Assembly (NCBI RefSeq): GCF_003367705.1
Contig: NZ_CP031425.1
Location: 2,418,001 to 2,482,000 of the forward strand
Reading direction: 5' to 3'
Length of the DNA stretch: 64,000 nt
Source: Microbacterium foliorum
GTDB lineage: Bacteria > Actinomycetota > Actinomycetes > Actinomycetales > Microbacteriaceae
How positions within the stretch are numbered: position 1 is the stretch's first letter; every line of letters begins with the position of its first letter. Of the stretch, positions 1 through 8,370 are shown in pieces. The translations under genes and the position numbers were made by a program. Under the pieces are notes generated by a model. That model worked only from the letters and a program-made list of their open reading frames with translations, had not been told where the DNA came from and searched no databases.

Positions 1-44
1 TGACCGAACTGCTCACCACCGACCACGACCAGGAGAGCGCATGA
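1..44 (+). CDS. ptsH: 3' end of probable HPr (PtsH), truncated by window edge
   Basis: Reading in frame from base 3 gives a short C-terminus, TELLTTDHDQESA, ending at TGA 42-44. The stop overlaps the ATG of the EI gene (ATGA at 41-44), so the two are translationally coupled. A tail with Leu-Leu and an acidic His-Asp end resembles the C-terminus of actinobacterial HPr, and HPr is the usual gene before EI. HPr would carry the phosphoryl group from EI to EIIA. Only 13 residues are visible, so the identity rests mainly on context. Confidence 0.45.
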   Translation, partial: TELLTTDHDQESA

Positions 45-1729
45 GCGAAATGCGCGGCGTCGGCATCGGACTGGGCGTCGCCCAGGGCGTCGTCGTGCGC
101 ATGACCGAGGCCTCGCCCGCACCCGAGAACACTCCGAGCACGCAGGGCGCCGATGTGGAGCGCACCCGGGTGCGCGAGGCCGTCGCCGCGGTCGCGTCGG
201 AGCTCACGGCTCGCGGCGGGTCCGCAGGCGGCTCGGCTCAGGAGGTGCTCGAGGCCCAGGCGATGATCGCCGAGGACCCGACCCTGCAGGACGAGGTCGA
301 CACCAGGATCGACGACGGCGCCACCGCTGAGTGGGCCGTGCACGACGCGTTCGCCGGCTTCCGCGCGACACTGGAGGCCGTCGGCGGCTACCTCGGCGAG
401 CGCGCCGCAGACCTCGACGACATCGCCCAGCGCGTTCTCGCCCGACTCCGGGGCGAGGATGCTCCCGGTGTGCCGGACCCGGGTCATCCGTTCGTCCTCG
501 TCGCGAGAGACCTCGCTCCCGCGGACACCGCCCTGCTGAATCTCGATCAGGTGCTCGCCCTGGTGACCTTCGACGGCGGCCCCACCTCGCACACCGCGAT
601 CCTGGCCAGGGAGAAGGGGATCGTCGCGATCGTCGGCGCCTCCGCGGCCGCGGATCTCACCACGGGCACGTCGGTGATCGTCGACGCGGCGGCAGGCATC
701 GTGACCGTGGATCCGACCGACGACGAGAAGGACCGTGCCGACGAGCGCGCGGACGCCCGACGCTCGGCAGACGACGCACCGCTGACTCCCGGCGCCCTCG
801 CCGACGGCACGCTGATCCCGCTGCTGGCGAATCTGGGAAAGCCCGCAGACGCAGCCGATGCCGTCGAACGCGGGGCTGAGGGCGTCGGGCTGTTCCGCAC
901 CGAGTTCCTGTTCCTCTCGTCGGCCCAGGCGCCGACCGTCGAGCAGCAGCGGGAGGCCTACCGGGAGCTGCTCGCGGCCTTCCCCGGCAAGAAGGTCGTC
1001 GTGCGGATGCTCGATGCCGGCGCCGACAAGCCCCTGGCGTTCCTCAACGACGCGCACGAGGAGAACCCCGCTCTCGGGCTCCGCGGTCTGCGCGCGCTGC
1101 GGGCGAGCGAGGACATCCTGCGCGAGCAGCTGACGGCGCTCGCTGAGGCGGATGCCGCGACCGAGGCCGACCTGTGGGTCATGGCACCGATGGTCGCGAC
1201 CGTCGAGGAGACCCAGTACTTCACCTCCCTCGCCCGTGAGTACGGGCTGAAGACGGCGGGCGTCATGGTGGAGGTCCCGGCGGCAGCGCTGCTGGCGGAT
1301 CGGGTGCTCGCCCATGCGGACTTCGCCTCGATCGGCACCAACGACCTCACCCAGTACACGATGGCCGCCGATCGCATGCTCGGCTCCGTCGCCGGGTTCC
1401 AGGACCCGTGGCACCCTGCGGTCCTCCGCCTCGTGCGCGAGGTCGGCGCCGCCGGTGCCCGCCTCGGCAAACCCGTCGGCATCTGCGGCGAAGCCGCCGC
1501 GGATCCGATGCTCGCCGTGGTGCTCGTCGGCCTCGGCGCGACGACCCTCTCGATGGCACCCTCCGCACTCGCGGACGTGCGCCGGATGCTCTCCACCCGA
1601 ACCCTCGACGAGGCCCGCAACCTCGCCGAACTGGCACTGGCGGCAGACGACGCCGCCGGAGCCCGCCTCGCCGTGGCCGACGCCACAGCACCCCTTCCCC
1701 CTCACCAGCAGAAAGAGACGACATCATGA
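41..1729 (+). CDS. ptsI: Phosphoenolpyruvate-protein phosphotransferase (PTS enzyme I)
   Basis: Cytoplasmic enzyme I takes phosphate from PEP onto a histidine and passes it to HPr. The 562 residues are close to the usual 570-575. The phospho-histidine motif GGPTSHTAIL places the active His at residue 184. The PEP-binding barrel follows with RMLDAGADKPLAFL, a GTNDLTQYTMAADR segment and the catalytic-Cys motif VGICGEAA near residue 481. It overlaps the preceding ORF and the following EIICB gene by 4 bp each, so it belongs to the mannitol operon even though EI normally serves every PTS sugar. Confidence 0.96.
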   Translation: MSEMRGVGIGLGVAQGVVVRMTEASPAPENTPSTQGADVERTRVREAVAAVASELTARGGSAGGSAQEVLEAQAMIAEDPTLQDEVDTRIDDGATAEWAVHDAFAGFRATLEAVGGYLGERAADLDDIAQRVLARLRGEDAPGVPDPGHPFVLVARDLAPADTALLNLDQVLALVTFDGGPTSHTAILAREKGIVAIVGASAAADLTTGTSVIVDAAAGIVTVDPTDDEKDRADERADARRSADDAPLTPGALADGTLIPLLANLGKPADAADAVERGAEGVGLFRTEFLFLSSAQAPTVEQQREAYRELLAAFPGKKVVVRMLDAGADKPLAFLNDAHEENPALGLRGLRALRASEDILREQLTALAEADAATEADLWVMAPMVATVEETQYFTSLAREYGLKTAGVMVEVPAAALLADRVLAHADFASIGTNDLTQYTMAADRMLGSVAGFQDPWHPAVLRLVREVGAAGARLGKPVGICGEAAADPMLAVVLVGLGATTLSMAPSALADVRRMLSTRTLDEARNLAELALAADDAAGARLAVADATAPLPPHQQKETTS

Positions 1730-3354
1730 CGACGACGTCACCGGCCGCCACGAAGGCAGGCGACCTCCGAACGGGCGTGCAGCGCTTCGGCACGTTCCTG
1801 TCCGGAATGATCATGCCCAACATCGCCGCGTTCATCGCGTGGGGATTCATCACCATGCTGTTCATCCCGGCCGGGTTCTTCGGCGCGGAGACACCCTTCC
1901 CCGGGTGGCACTGGGCCCCTGTGGCCGAGATCATCGGCGGGGGCGGAGATTCCGCAGTCATCGGCTGGCAGGGTGCCATGACGGCACTCGCCGAAGGTGA
2001 CGGCGGCAACATCTTCGCGTACGTCGGCCTCGTCGGCCCGATGGTCACCTACCTGCTGCCCCTGCTCATCGCCAACACCGCCGGCCGTATGGTCTACGGC
2101 GAGCGCGGCGGCGTCGTGGCGACGATCGCGACGATGGGTGTCATCGTCGGCACGAACATCCCCATGTTCCTCGGAGCGATGATCATGGGCCCGCTGGCCG
2201 CCTGGATCACGAAGCAGATGGACCGACTGTGGGACGGCAAGATCCGGCCCGGGTTCGAGATGCTCGTGAACAACTTCTCCGCCGGCATCCTCGGCATGAT
2301 CCTCGCGATCCTCGGGTTCTTCGCCTTCGGCCCCGTGATGCTCGGCATCAGCGCCGTGCTCGGCGCCGCTGTCGACTGGCTCGTGTCGCTCAGCCTCCTG
2401 CCGATCGTGTCGATCATCGTGGAGCCCGCCAAGGTGCTGTTCCTCAACAACGCGATCAACCACGGCGTGTTCACACCGCTCGGCATCGAGCAGGCTGCGG
2501 AGAACGGCAAGTCGATCCTCTTCCTCATCGAGGCGAACCCCGGCCCCGGCCTCGGACTGCTCCTGGCGTTCACGTTCTTCGGCGTCGGCGCGGCGAAGGC
2601 GTCGGCACCGGGAGCGGCGATCATCCAGTTCTTCGGCGGAATCCACGAGATCTACTTCCCCTACGCGCTCAGCAAGCCGACGACGATCCTCGCGCTGATC
2701 GCGGGTGGAGCAGCCGGTGTCACGACCAACATGATCCTGGGCGGCGGTCTGGCCTTCCCGGCCGCGCCCGGCAGCATCATCGCCGTGACGGCAGCAGCCA
2801 TCGGCAGCGGCGTCGGCAACCTCCTCGTCGTATACCTGTCGGTGGTCGTCGCCGCCGCCGTGACGTTCCTCATCACCGGTGTGATCCTGCGCGCCTCCCG
2901 CAAGAGCGACCTCGCCGCCGAGGGTGACACCTTCGGCGCCGCGATCGCACAGACCGAGGCGAACAAGGGCAAGTCCTCCGCGGCGATGGACGCGCTCCGC
3001 GCGTCCTCCGGATCCGCCGCGAACGCCGCCGCTCCGGCAGCGGTAGCGACCGACCGCCGTATCGAGAACGTCGTGTTCGCCTGCGATGCCGGCATGGGCT
3101 CGTCGGCGATGGGCGCGAGCGTGCTGCGCAACAGGTTCAAGAAGGCGGGGGTCGACGGCATCACCGTCACCAACCAGGCCATCGCGAACCTCGACGGCAC
3201 GGCCGACCTCGTGATCACGCAGCAGCAGCTGACGGATCGCGCGAAGGCGCAGTCGCCGAATTCGATCCACGTCTCGGTCGACAATTTCATGAACTCCCCG
3301 AAGTATGAAGAGGTCGTCGAGATGGTGCGCGAGCAGCGCGGCACCGAGGCGTGA
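1726..3354 (+). CDS. mtlA: PTS mannitol transporter subunit IICB
   Basis: Membrane permease that phosphorylates mannitol during uptake. The 542-residue protein begins at the ATG overlapping the ptsI stop. An upstream in-frame extension exists but would lie inside ptsI, so I reject it. Residues 1-400 hold the hydrophobic IIC domain, with the family segment FNNAINHGVF-like (FLNNAINHGVFTPLG). The C-terminal IIB domain carries the phosphocysteine motif ACDAGMGSS with Cys453. The linker around residues 400-445 is rich in Ala, Ser and Lys. There is no fused IIA domain; that function is the next gene. Product: mannitol-1-phosphate. Confidence 0.95.
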   Translation: MTTTSPAATKAGDLRTGVQRFGTFLSGMIMPNIAAFIAWGFITMLFIPAGFFGAETPFPGWHWAPVAEIIGGGGDSAVIGWQGAMTALAEGDGGNIFAYVGLVGPMVTYLLPLLIANTAGRMVYGERGGVVATIATMGVIVGTNIPMFLGAMIMGPLAAWITKQMDRLWDGKIRPGFEMLVNNFSAGILGMILAILGFFAFGPVMLGISAVLGAAVDWLVSLSLLPIVSIIVEPAKVLFLNNAINHGVFTPLGIEQAAENGKSILFLIEANPGPGLGLLLAFTFFGVGAAKASAPGAAIIQFFGGIHEIYFPYALSKPTTILALIAGGAAGVTTNMILGGGLAFPAAPGSIIAVTAAAIGSGVGNLLVVYLSVVVAAAVTFLITGVILRASRKSDLAAEGDTFGAAIAQTEANKGKSSAAMDALRASSGSAANAAAPAAVATDRRIENVVFACDAGMGSSAMGASVLRNRFKKAGVDGITVTNQAIANLDGTADLVITQQQLTDRAKAQSPNSIHVSVDNFMNSPKYEEVVEMVREQRGTEA

Positions 3355-3361
3355 CAGACCG

Positions 3362-3393
3362 GGAGGGGCGGGTGCCTCGGCATCCGCCCCTCC
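3362..3393 (+). promoter_or_regulatory. Intercistronic hairpin between mtlA and mtlF
   Basis: GGAGGGGCGGGTGC pairs with GCATCCGCCCCTCC, 14 bp with one G-T wobble and a CTCG loop, lying 7 bases after the mtlA stop. No T-run follows, and the mtlF Shine-Dalgarno sequence (AGGAAGAAGG) comes next. A partial terminator or an mRNA-stabilising structure separating membrane IICB from soluble IIA expression is the likely role. The pairing is seen; the role is inferred. Confidence 0.6.
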
Positions 3394-3419
3394 TCCACAT
3401 TCAGGAAGAAGGAATCACC

Positions 3420-3851
3420 ATGAGCGTTCTCACCCTCGACCAGGTCCGCATCCACGCGGGCTCCAGCACGCAGGACGCCGCCCTGCAGGAGGCCACCGAC
3501 ATCCTGGTGGCCGCCGGCGCCGTCACCCCCGCGTACGTCGACGCCATGCGCCAGCGCGAGCAGACGGTCTCGACCTTCATGGGCAACGGCCTGGCGATCC
3601 CGCACGGCACGAACGACACGAAGGATGCCATCCTCGGCTCCGCGCTCTCGGTGGTCCGCTACGACGGCGGGGTGGACTGGGACGGCGAGCCCGCCACGTT
3701 CGTCGTGGGCATCGCGGGACGCGGCGACGAGCACCTCGAGATCCTCTCGCAGATCGCGATCCTCTTCTCCGACGAGGATGACGTCGCGAAGCTCAACGCC
3801 GCACAGACCCCGGAGGAGCTCTACGCCCTGCTCTCGGCGGTGAACGAGTGA
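3420..3851 (+). CDS. mtlF: PTS mannitol-specific enzyme IIA
   Basis: Small cytoplasmic IIA protein (143 residues) of the mannitol/fructose IIA family (PTS_EIIA_2). It accepts phosphate from HPr on a histidine and passes it to Cys453 of the IIB domain next door. The active-site motif [12 protein letters not shown] places the His at residue 62. The start is chosen at the ATG after AGGAAGAAGG. Its TGA stop overlaps the GTG start of mtlD, so IIA and dehydrogenase production are coupled. Confidence 0.95.
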   Translation: MSVLTLDQVRIHAGSSTQDAALQEATDILVAAGAVTPAYVDAMRQREQTVSTFMGNGLAIPHGTNDTKDAILGSALSVVRYDGGVDWDGEPATFVVGIAGRGDEHLEILSQIAILFSDEDDVAKLNAAQTPEELYALLSAVNE

Positions 3852-5005
3852 AGAAGGCTGTGCACTTCGGAGCCGGCAACATCGGGCGCGGCTTCGTCGG
3901 GCTGCTGCTGCACGAGGGCGGCTACGAGGTCGTCTTCTCCGACGTCGCCGACGCCCTGGTCGACGCGATCGACGCGGTCGATTCGTACACGGTGCATGAG
4001 GCCGGCCCGGGAGGCGTCGACCACGTGGTCACCGGCTTCCGCGCCGTGAACAGCAGGACCGATCCGGATGCCGTGGCCGACGAGGTCGCCTCCGCCGACG
4101 TGGTCACGACGGCCGTGGGTCCGACCGTGCTGCGGTTCGTGGCGCCGACGATCGTCGAGGGACTGCGCCGCCGCTCCCCCGACGCCGCCCCGCTGCAGGT
4201 CATGGCGTGCGAGAACGCGATCGGCGCGACCGACACGCTGCGCACGGAGGTCGAGAAGGCGGCGGGCGCGGATGCCGGAGACCTTCTCTCGCGTGCCGTG
4301 TTCGCCAATACGGCGGTGGACCGCATCGTGCCGGGGCAGCCCGCGGACGGCGGCGTCGACGTGACCGTCGAACCGTACTTCGAGTGGGCCATCGAGACCG
4401 GAGCCTTCGGCGGAGCTCTGCCGACGATCCCCGGCGCGCACTTCGTCGACGACCTGGCGCCCTACATCGAGCGCAAGCTGTTCACGGTGAACACCGGGCA
4501 CGCCGCCACGGCGTACTTCGGCGCCCGTGCCGGCATCGAGCGCATCTCGGATGCGCTCGACGACCCCGAGATCGCGGCTCGGGTCTCCGCCGCCCTGGAG
4601 GAGACGTCGGCGGTGCTCGTCGCGCAGCACGGTCTCGATCCCGCCGACCTCGCCGACTACCGCGCGACGATCCTCCAGCGCTTCCGCAACCCTGCACTCG
4701 TCGACACCGTGCAGCGCGTGGGACGTCAGCCGTTGCGCAAGATCTCGCGCAACGAGAGGTTCATCGGCCCCGCCGCCATGGCCGCGGAGCGAGGGCTGTC
4801 GACGACGGCTCTCGTCGGCGCCGTCACCGCCGCCCTCGAGTTCGACGAGGCCGACGACGAGCAGGCTGTGGAGCTGCAGCACCTTCTGCGCACGGAGGAC
4901 GCCGCGGCGTTCACCACCCGCACCACGGGGCTCGCGCCCGAGCATCCGCTCTTCCCGGCGATCCACGATGCGGTCGTGTCGCGGCAGACGGCGCTGCGCG
5001 CCTGA
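3848..5005 (+). CDS. mtlD: Mannitol-1-phosphate 5-dehydrogenase
   Basis: Oxidises mannitol-1-phosphate to fructose-6-phosphate with NAD+, the first intracellular step after PTS uptake. The 385 residues match the usual ~382. The N-terminus [14 protein letters not shown] is the dinucleotide-binding glycine motif of this family. The C-terminal half has the conserved [16 protein letters not shown] segment, whose Lys is expected to be catalytic. GTG start within the 4-bp overlap with mtlF. Last gene of the operon; a strong hairpin follows at 5025. Confidence 0.95.
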   Translation: MKKAVHFGAGNIGRGFVGLLLHEGGYEVVFSDVADALVDAIDAVDSYTVHEAGPGGVDHVVTGFRAVNSRTDPDAVADEVASADVVTTAVGPTVLRFVAPTIVEGLRRRSPDAAPLQVMACENAIGATDTLRTEVEKAAGADAGDLLSRAVFANTAVDRIVPGQPADGGVDVTVEPYFEWAIETGAFGGALPTIPGAHFVDDLAPYIERKLFTVNTGHAATAYFGARAGIERISDALDDPEIAARVSAALEETSAVLVAQHGLDPADLADYRATILQRFRNPALVDTVQRVGRQPLRKISRNERFIGPAAMAAERGLSTTALVGAVTAALEFDEADDEQAVELQHLLRTEDAAAFTTRTTGLAPEHPLFPAIHDAVVSRQTALRA

Positions 5006-5024
5006 GTCCTGCGCCCTGTCGCCC

Positions 5025-5060
5025 CTGCGCCCCCTGCCGTTACGATCGGCAGGGGCGCAG
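5025..5060 (+). terminator. Terminator hairpin after the mannitol operon
   Basis: CTGCGCCCCCTGCCG and CGGCAGGGGCGCAG pair over 14 bp with one bulged C and a 7-base loop. It begins 20 bases after the mtlD stop. No T-run follows, as is common for hairpin terminators in high-GC actinobacteria. Confidence 0.75.
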
Positions 5061-5073
5061 TCGCGCGAGCACG

Positions 5074-5150
5074 GTGTCGTGTGAGCGGCGTGTCGTGTGA
5101 GCGGCGTGTCGTGTGAGCAGGATGCCGTGTGTGCAGGATGCCGTGTGAGG
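5074..5150. repeat. Five degenerate 16-18 bp tandem copies upstream of the monooxygenase
   Basis: GTGTCGTGTGAGCGGC occurs twice perfectly (5074-5089, 5090-5105). An 18-bp variant (5106-5123), a 16-bp variant (5124-5139) and a partial copy follow. The last copy merges with the Shine-Dalgarno GAGGAG of the gene at 5157, so copy-number change would alter that leader. Confidence 0.85.
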
Positions 5151-5156
5151 AGCAGC

Positions 5157-6443
5157 ATGAGCAGGTACGCCATCATCGGCGCGGGCCCGTCGGGACTCGC
5201 CGCCGCGCGGGCGCTGACGCGTCGGGGCGTCGCCGTCGACGGCTACGAGGCCTCGCACGGCGTCGGCGGGCTCTGGGACATCGACAACCCCCGCAGCACG
5301 ATGTACGAGTCGGCTCATCTCATCTCGTCGAGGACGACGACGGAGTTCTCCGAGTTCCCCATGCGGTCCTCGGCGGACTATCCGGGTCACCGCGTGCTGA
5401 AGGAGTACTTCGAGGAGTACGCAGACCGCTTCGACCTCGTCGATCTGTTCCGCTTCGACACGACCGTCACCCGCCTCGAGCCGCGCGACGGCGGGTGGGA
5501 CCTCACGAGTGTGCACGCAGAGGGCACACAGACGCAGCGGTACGCGGGCGTCGTGCTCGCGAACGGCACCCTCGCGACCCCGAGCATCCCCGCCTTCGCC
5601 GGCGCGTTCACCGGTGAGCTGATGCACACCAGCGACTATCGATCCGCCGACCAGCTCGAGGGACGACGCGTGCTGCTGATCGGCGCGGGCAATTCCGGGT
5701 GCGACATCGCCGTCGACGCGGTGCACCGAGCGGTGTCCGTGGACATGAGCGTGCGCCGCGGCTATTACTTCGTGCCGCGCTACCTGTTCGGACGCCCCAG
5801 CGACACCCTCAACCAGGGCCGGCCGCTGCCGGCGCGCATCAAGCAGTCGGTCGACAGCCGGGTGCTCCGCGCGTTCACCGGCGACCCCGTGCGCTTCGGC
5901 TTCCCCCGGCCGGACTATCGGATCTACGAGTCCCATCCGATCGTCAACACGATGATCCTCAATCATCTCGGACAGGGCGATCTGCGCATCCGTCCCGACG
6001 TCGACCGCTTCGACGGGGCGACCGTGCGGTTCCGTGACGGGTCCGCCGACGACTACGACCTCGTGCTGCTCGCGACCGGCTACCGGCTGGACTACCCGTT
6101 CGTCGACCGTGCACACCTGTCGTGGCAGGGCGCAGCCCCGCGTCTGTTCCTGAACATCTTCCCGTCCTCGTTCAACGGGCTGTATGTGATGGGCATGATC
6201 GAGGCATCCGGCATCGGCTGGCAGGGGCGCTACGAGCAGGCCGACCTCCTCGCCGCCTACCTCCATGCTGCCGAGCGCGATCCCGATGCCGCTGAGCGGT
6301 TCCGCTCCCGAGTGAGGACCGCACCGTGGCCGGACGTCACCGGCGGCTATCGCTACCTCGGGCTGGACCGCATGGCGTACTACGTCAACAAGGACGCCTA
6401 CCGCTCCGCCGTGCGCCGGGAGCGGCTCGCGATCGAGCCGTAG
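5157..6443 (+). CDS. Flavin-containing monooxygenase family protein
   Basis: FAD- and NADPH-dependent oxygenase of the FMO/Baeyer-Villiger superfamily, 428 residues, cytoplasmic. The FAD motif GAGPSGLAAA starts at residue 8. The NADP motif GAGNSGCDIA lies mid-protein, and the FMO fingerprint FTGELMHTSDY precedes it. An ATGYRLDYPF segment near the C-terminus is typical of the family. The start is the ATG 6 bases after GAGGAG, which excludes an upstream extension into the repeats. The substrate cannot be told. Its TAG stop doubles as part of the -10 of the next gene. Confidence 0.85.
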   Translation: MSRYAIIGAGPSGLAAARALTRRGVAVDGYEASHGVGGLWDIDNPRSTMYESAHLISSRTTTEFSEFPMRSSADYPGHRVLKEYFEEYADRFDLVDLFRFDTTVTRLEPRDGGWDLTSVHAEGTQTQRYAGVVLANGTLATPSIPAFAGAFTGELMHTSDYRSADQLEGRRVLLIGAGNSGCDIAVDAVHRAVSVDMSVRRGYYFVPRYLFGRPSDTLNQGRPLPARIKQSVDSRVLRAFTGDPVRFGFPRPDYRIYESHPIVNTMILNHLGQGDLRIRPDVDRFDGATVRFRDGSADDYDLVLLATGYRLDYPFVDRAHLSWQGAAPRLFLNIFPSSFNGLYVMGMIEASGIGWQGRYEQADLLAAYLHAAERDPDAAERFRSRVRTAPWPDVTGGYRYLGLDRMAYYVNKDAYRSAVRRERLAIEP

Positions 6444-6446
6444 TCT
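6441..6446 (+). promoter_or_regulatory. -10 element for a leaderless hydrolase transcript
   Basis: TAGTCT lies exactly 6 bases before the GTG at 6453. The first three bases are the monooxygenase stop codon. Confidence 0.55.
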
Positions 6447-6452
6447 GGAGAC

Positions 6453-7202
6453 GTGCAGAAGAAGCGTGGCCGTCGCGTCCTGAAGGTGATCGTCTGGGGA
6501 CTCGTCGCCGTCCTCGTCCTCGGGATCGGCGGCACCGTCGCCTGGAGTCAGATCGGGGTGATGCCGGCGGAGCGGGCACCGCTGGCGAGCGTGAAGGAGA
6601 ACCCCGCGATCCAGGTGGAGGACGCCGAGCAGGGAATCGTCCTCACTCCCGCCGACGGCACCTCCGACCGCGGCCTGGTCTTCGTGCCCGGAGCGAAGGT
6701 GGATCCGTGGGCGTACGCCCCGATCCTGCAGAGCCTCGCCGAAGAGGGCGTCACGGTCGTGATCACGCGCCCGTGGCTCAACCTCGCGTTCTTCGACCTC
6801 CGCGGGCTCGACGCGTTCACCTCCGCCGCCCCCGGCATCGACGACTGGGCCGTCGGCGGGCATTCGCTGGGCGGCGTCCGCGCCTGCCAGCTCGCTGCCG
6901 ACGCCGAGGCACTCGTGCTGTTCGGCTCCTACTGCGCGAACGACGTCTCCGACTCCGGTCTCGCGGTGCTGAGCCTCTCGGGCACCGAAGACGGTCTCTC
7001 CACGCCCGAGAAGGTCGATGCGGCCCGCGACCTGCTGCCGGACGACGCCAGGATGGTCGCGATCGACGGAGCGTCACACGCATCGTTCGGTGACTACGGC
7101 CCACAGTCCGGCGATGGAGAGCCGACGATCACGAGCGACGAGATGCATGCGCTGGTCGCCGAGATCCTCGGCCCCTTCATGGCGGAGCTCGCCCCGCGCT
7201 GA
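6453..7202 (+). CDS. Membrane-anchored alpha/beta hydrolase
   Basis: Serine hydrolase of the alpha/beta fold, 249 residues. A basic N-terminus (KKRGRR) and a hydrophobic helix at about residues 9-30 suggest a single membrane anchor with the catalytic domain outside. The nucleophile motif is GGHSLGGVRA. The acid is probably the Asp in GTEDGLS and the base the His in GASHASFGDYG. It resembles the PF12695-type hydrolases; substrate unknown. There is no Shine-Dalgarno sequence, and a -10 hexamer sits 6 bases upstream, so translation is probably leaderless. Confidence 0.8.
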   Translation: MQKKRGRRVLKVIVWGLVAVLVLGIGGTVAWSQIGVMPAERAPLASVKENPAIQVEDAEQGIVLTPADGTSDRGLVFVPGAKVDPWAYAPILQSLAEEGVTVVITRPWLNLAFFDLRGLDAFTSAAPGIDDWAVGGHSLGGVRACQLAADAEALVLFGSYCANDVSDSGLAVLSLSGTEDGLSTPEKVDAARDLLPDDARMVAIDGASHASFGDYGPQSGDGEPTITSDEMHALVAEILGPFMAELAPR

Positions 7203-7228
7203 CCGGCAGCGCACAGGCTCCGAAGTGC

Positions 7229-7270
7229 GCGGCGGTCAGTGGTCGGCGGTCAGTGATCGGCGGTCAGCCG
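7229..7270. repeat. Three 14-bp tandem repeats over a stop codon
   Basis: Three copies of approximately TCGGCGGTCAGTGA at 7229, 7243 and 7257. The third contains the stop codon of the minus-strand deacetylase (TCA at 7264-7266). The repeats fill most of the space between two convergent genes. Confidence 0.85.
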
Positions 7271-8367
7271 ATCCGCTTGATCAGCGCGTCGAGGCCCATG
7301 CCGTAGTCGATGCGCACGACGGGGAGGGCCAGCTTGTCCGTGCCGATCTCGACGTATCCCGGCTCGATCGTGCGCGCCATCTCGTAGCCGGCCATCGTGA
7401 CGCCCTGCTTCGCCGTGTCGTTGTAGTGACCGTACGGGTAGGCGATGACCTCCCGCACCCCGAGCACGTCGGCGGAGGCGTTGAGGTCTGCGGCGATCTG
7501 CTCGGCCGTCCAGTTCACCATCCGTCCCTTGCCGTTGTCGCCCGCCTTGTGCATGTCATGCGTGTGCGATCGCCGGAGGACGTACTTCGAGGGCGCGGGA
7601 TCCTGACGATCCGCGGTGATCATGAACGAGGTCGAGAGCAGCCCGTACCGATCGATCACCGGCACCGCCAGGTCGAACCAGGTCTGGTCCGCGTCGTCAT
7701 CCGTGATGATCACGGAACGCGCGGGCAGTGAGAGACGACCGTCGATGAACGCGCTGAGCTCATCCCACGTCGGGAGGTAGAAGCCGGTGCTCGCGATGTG
7801 GTTCATCTGCGCGTCGAAGTCGCCGATGTACGCGTAGTTGCCCCGCAGCCATCCGGATTCGCCGTCGGGGTCGGTCGTGAACTGGTGGTACATCAGGATC
7901 GACACCTGCACGTCGGCGGCCGCGTTGGCCTCCGGTGTCGTCCACGCGGCGAACAGGGCTGCCTGCTGGTCGACGCAGACGACCGGGTCGGCGCCGTTCA
8001 CGCGGGCGGCGACCGTCATCGCCGCGGCATCGGCCTCGGTCGCATACCAGCCCGCGAACACGCGACCGTCCTGGGCGGGGATCGGAAGACCGACGTACAG
8101 GGCGTCCTGATGCTGGAGCATCGGGTCCTGCGGTGCGCCGTCACCCACGAAGCTCACCGCGCACGCGAGCGGGTCATCCGCATCCGCGAGGAGCTGCTGT
8201 GCGGGCGTCAGCGAGCGTTCGAGGGTCGCGGAGCTCGCGCGCGGGATGACCTCCGCCGGCGTGCGCGTGACCCAGGCATACGCCAGCGCCGCTCCCCCGG
8301 CGAGCACGACGACGGCACTGATGATGACGACGAGGCCTGCACGGCGTCGTTTCCCCCCGGAAACCAT
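7264..8367 (-). CDS. Polysaccharide deacetylase family protein (CE4-like), membrane anchored
   Basis: 367 residues with a basic N-terminus (GGKRRRAG) and one transmembrane helix at about residues 11-30, so an extracytoplasmic enzyme. The NodB-type signatures are present: MYHQF, a metal-site segment VIITDDDAD (canonical TFDDG has Gly in place of the last residues), a metal-binding HTHDMH and AYPYGHYN near the C-terminus. A cell-wall or extracellular polysaccharide N-deacetylase is expected. It starts only 3 bases after the adenosine deaminase stop, so it is co-transcribed with the nucleoside genes, although no metabolic link is obvious. Confidence 0.82.
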   Translation of the reverse strand: MVSGGKRRRAGLVVIISAVVVLAGGAALAYAWVTRTPAEVIPRASSATLERSLTPAQQLLADADDPLACAVSFVGDGAPQDPMLQHQDALYVGLPIPAQDGRVFAGWYATEADAAAMTVAARVNGADPVVCVDQQAALFAAWTTPEANAAADVQVSILMYHQFTTDPDGESGWLRGNYAYIGDFDAQMNHIASTGFYLPTWDELSAFIDGRLSLPARSVIITDDDADQTWFDLAVPVIDRYGLLSTSFMITADRQDPAPSKYVLRRSHTHDMHKAGDNGKGRMVNWTAEQIAADLNASADVLGVREVIAYPYGHYNDTAKQGVTMAGYEMARTIEPGYVEIGTDKLALPVVRIDYGMGLDALIKRIG

Positions 8368-8370
8368 GAC

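Noticed and set aside
1738..3270. Long minus-strand open frame (510 codons) opposite mtlA
   Set aside because: Its composition is rich in Arg, Asp, His and Glu as expected of a mirror frame in high-GC DNA, and it shows no domain; mtlA on the plus strand has clear motifs.
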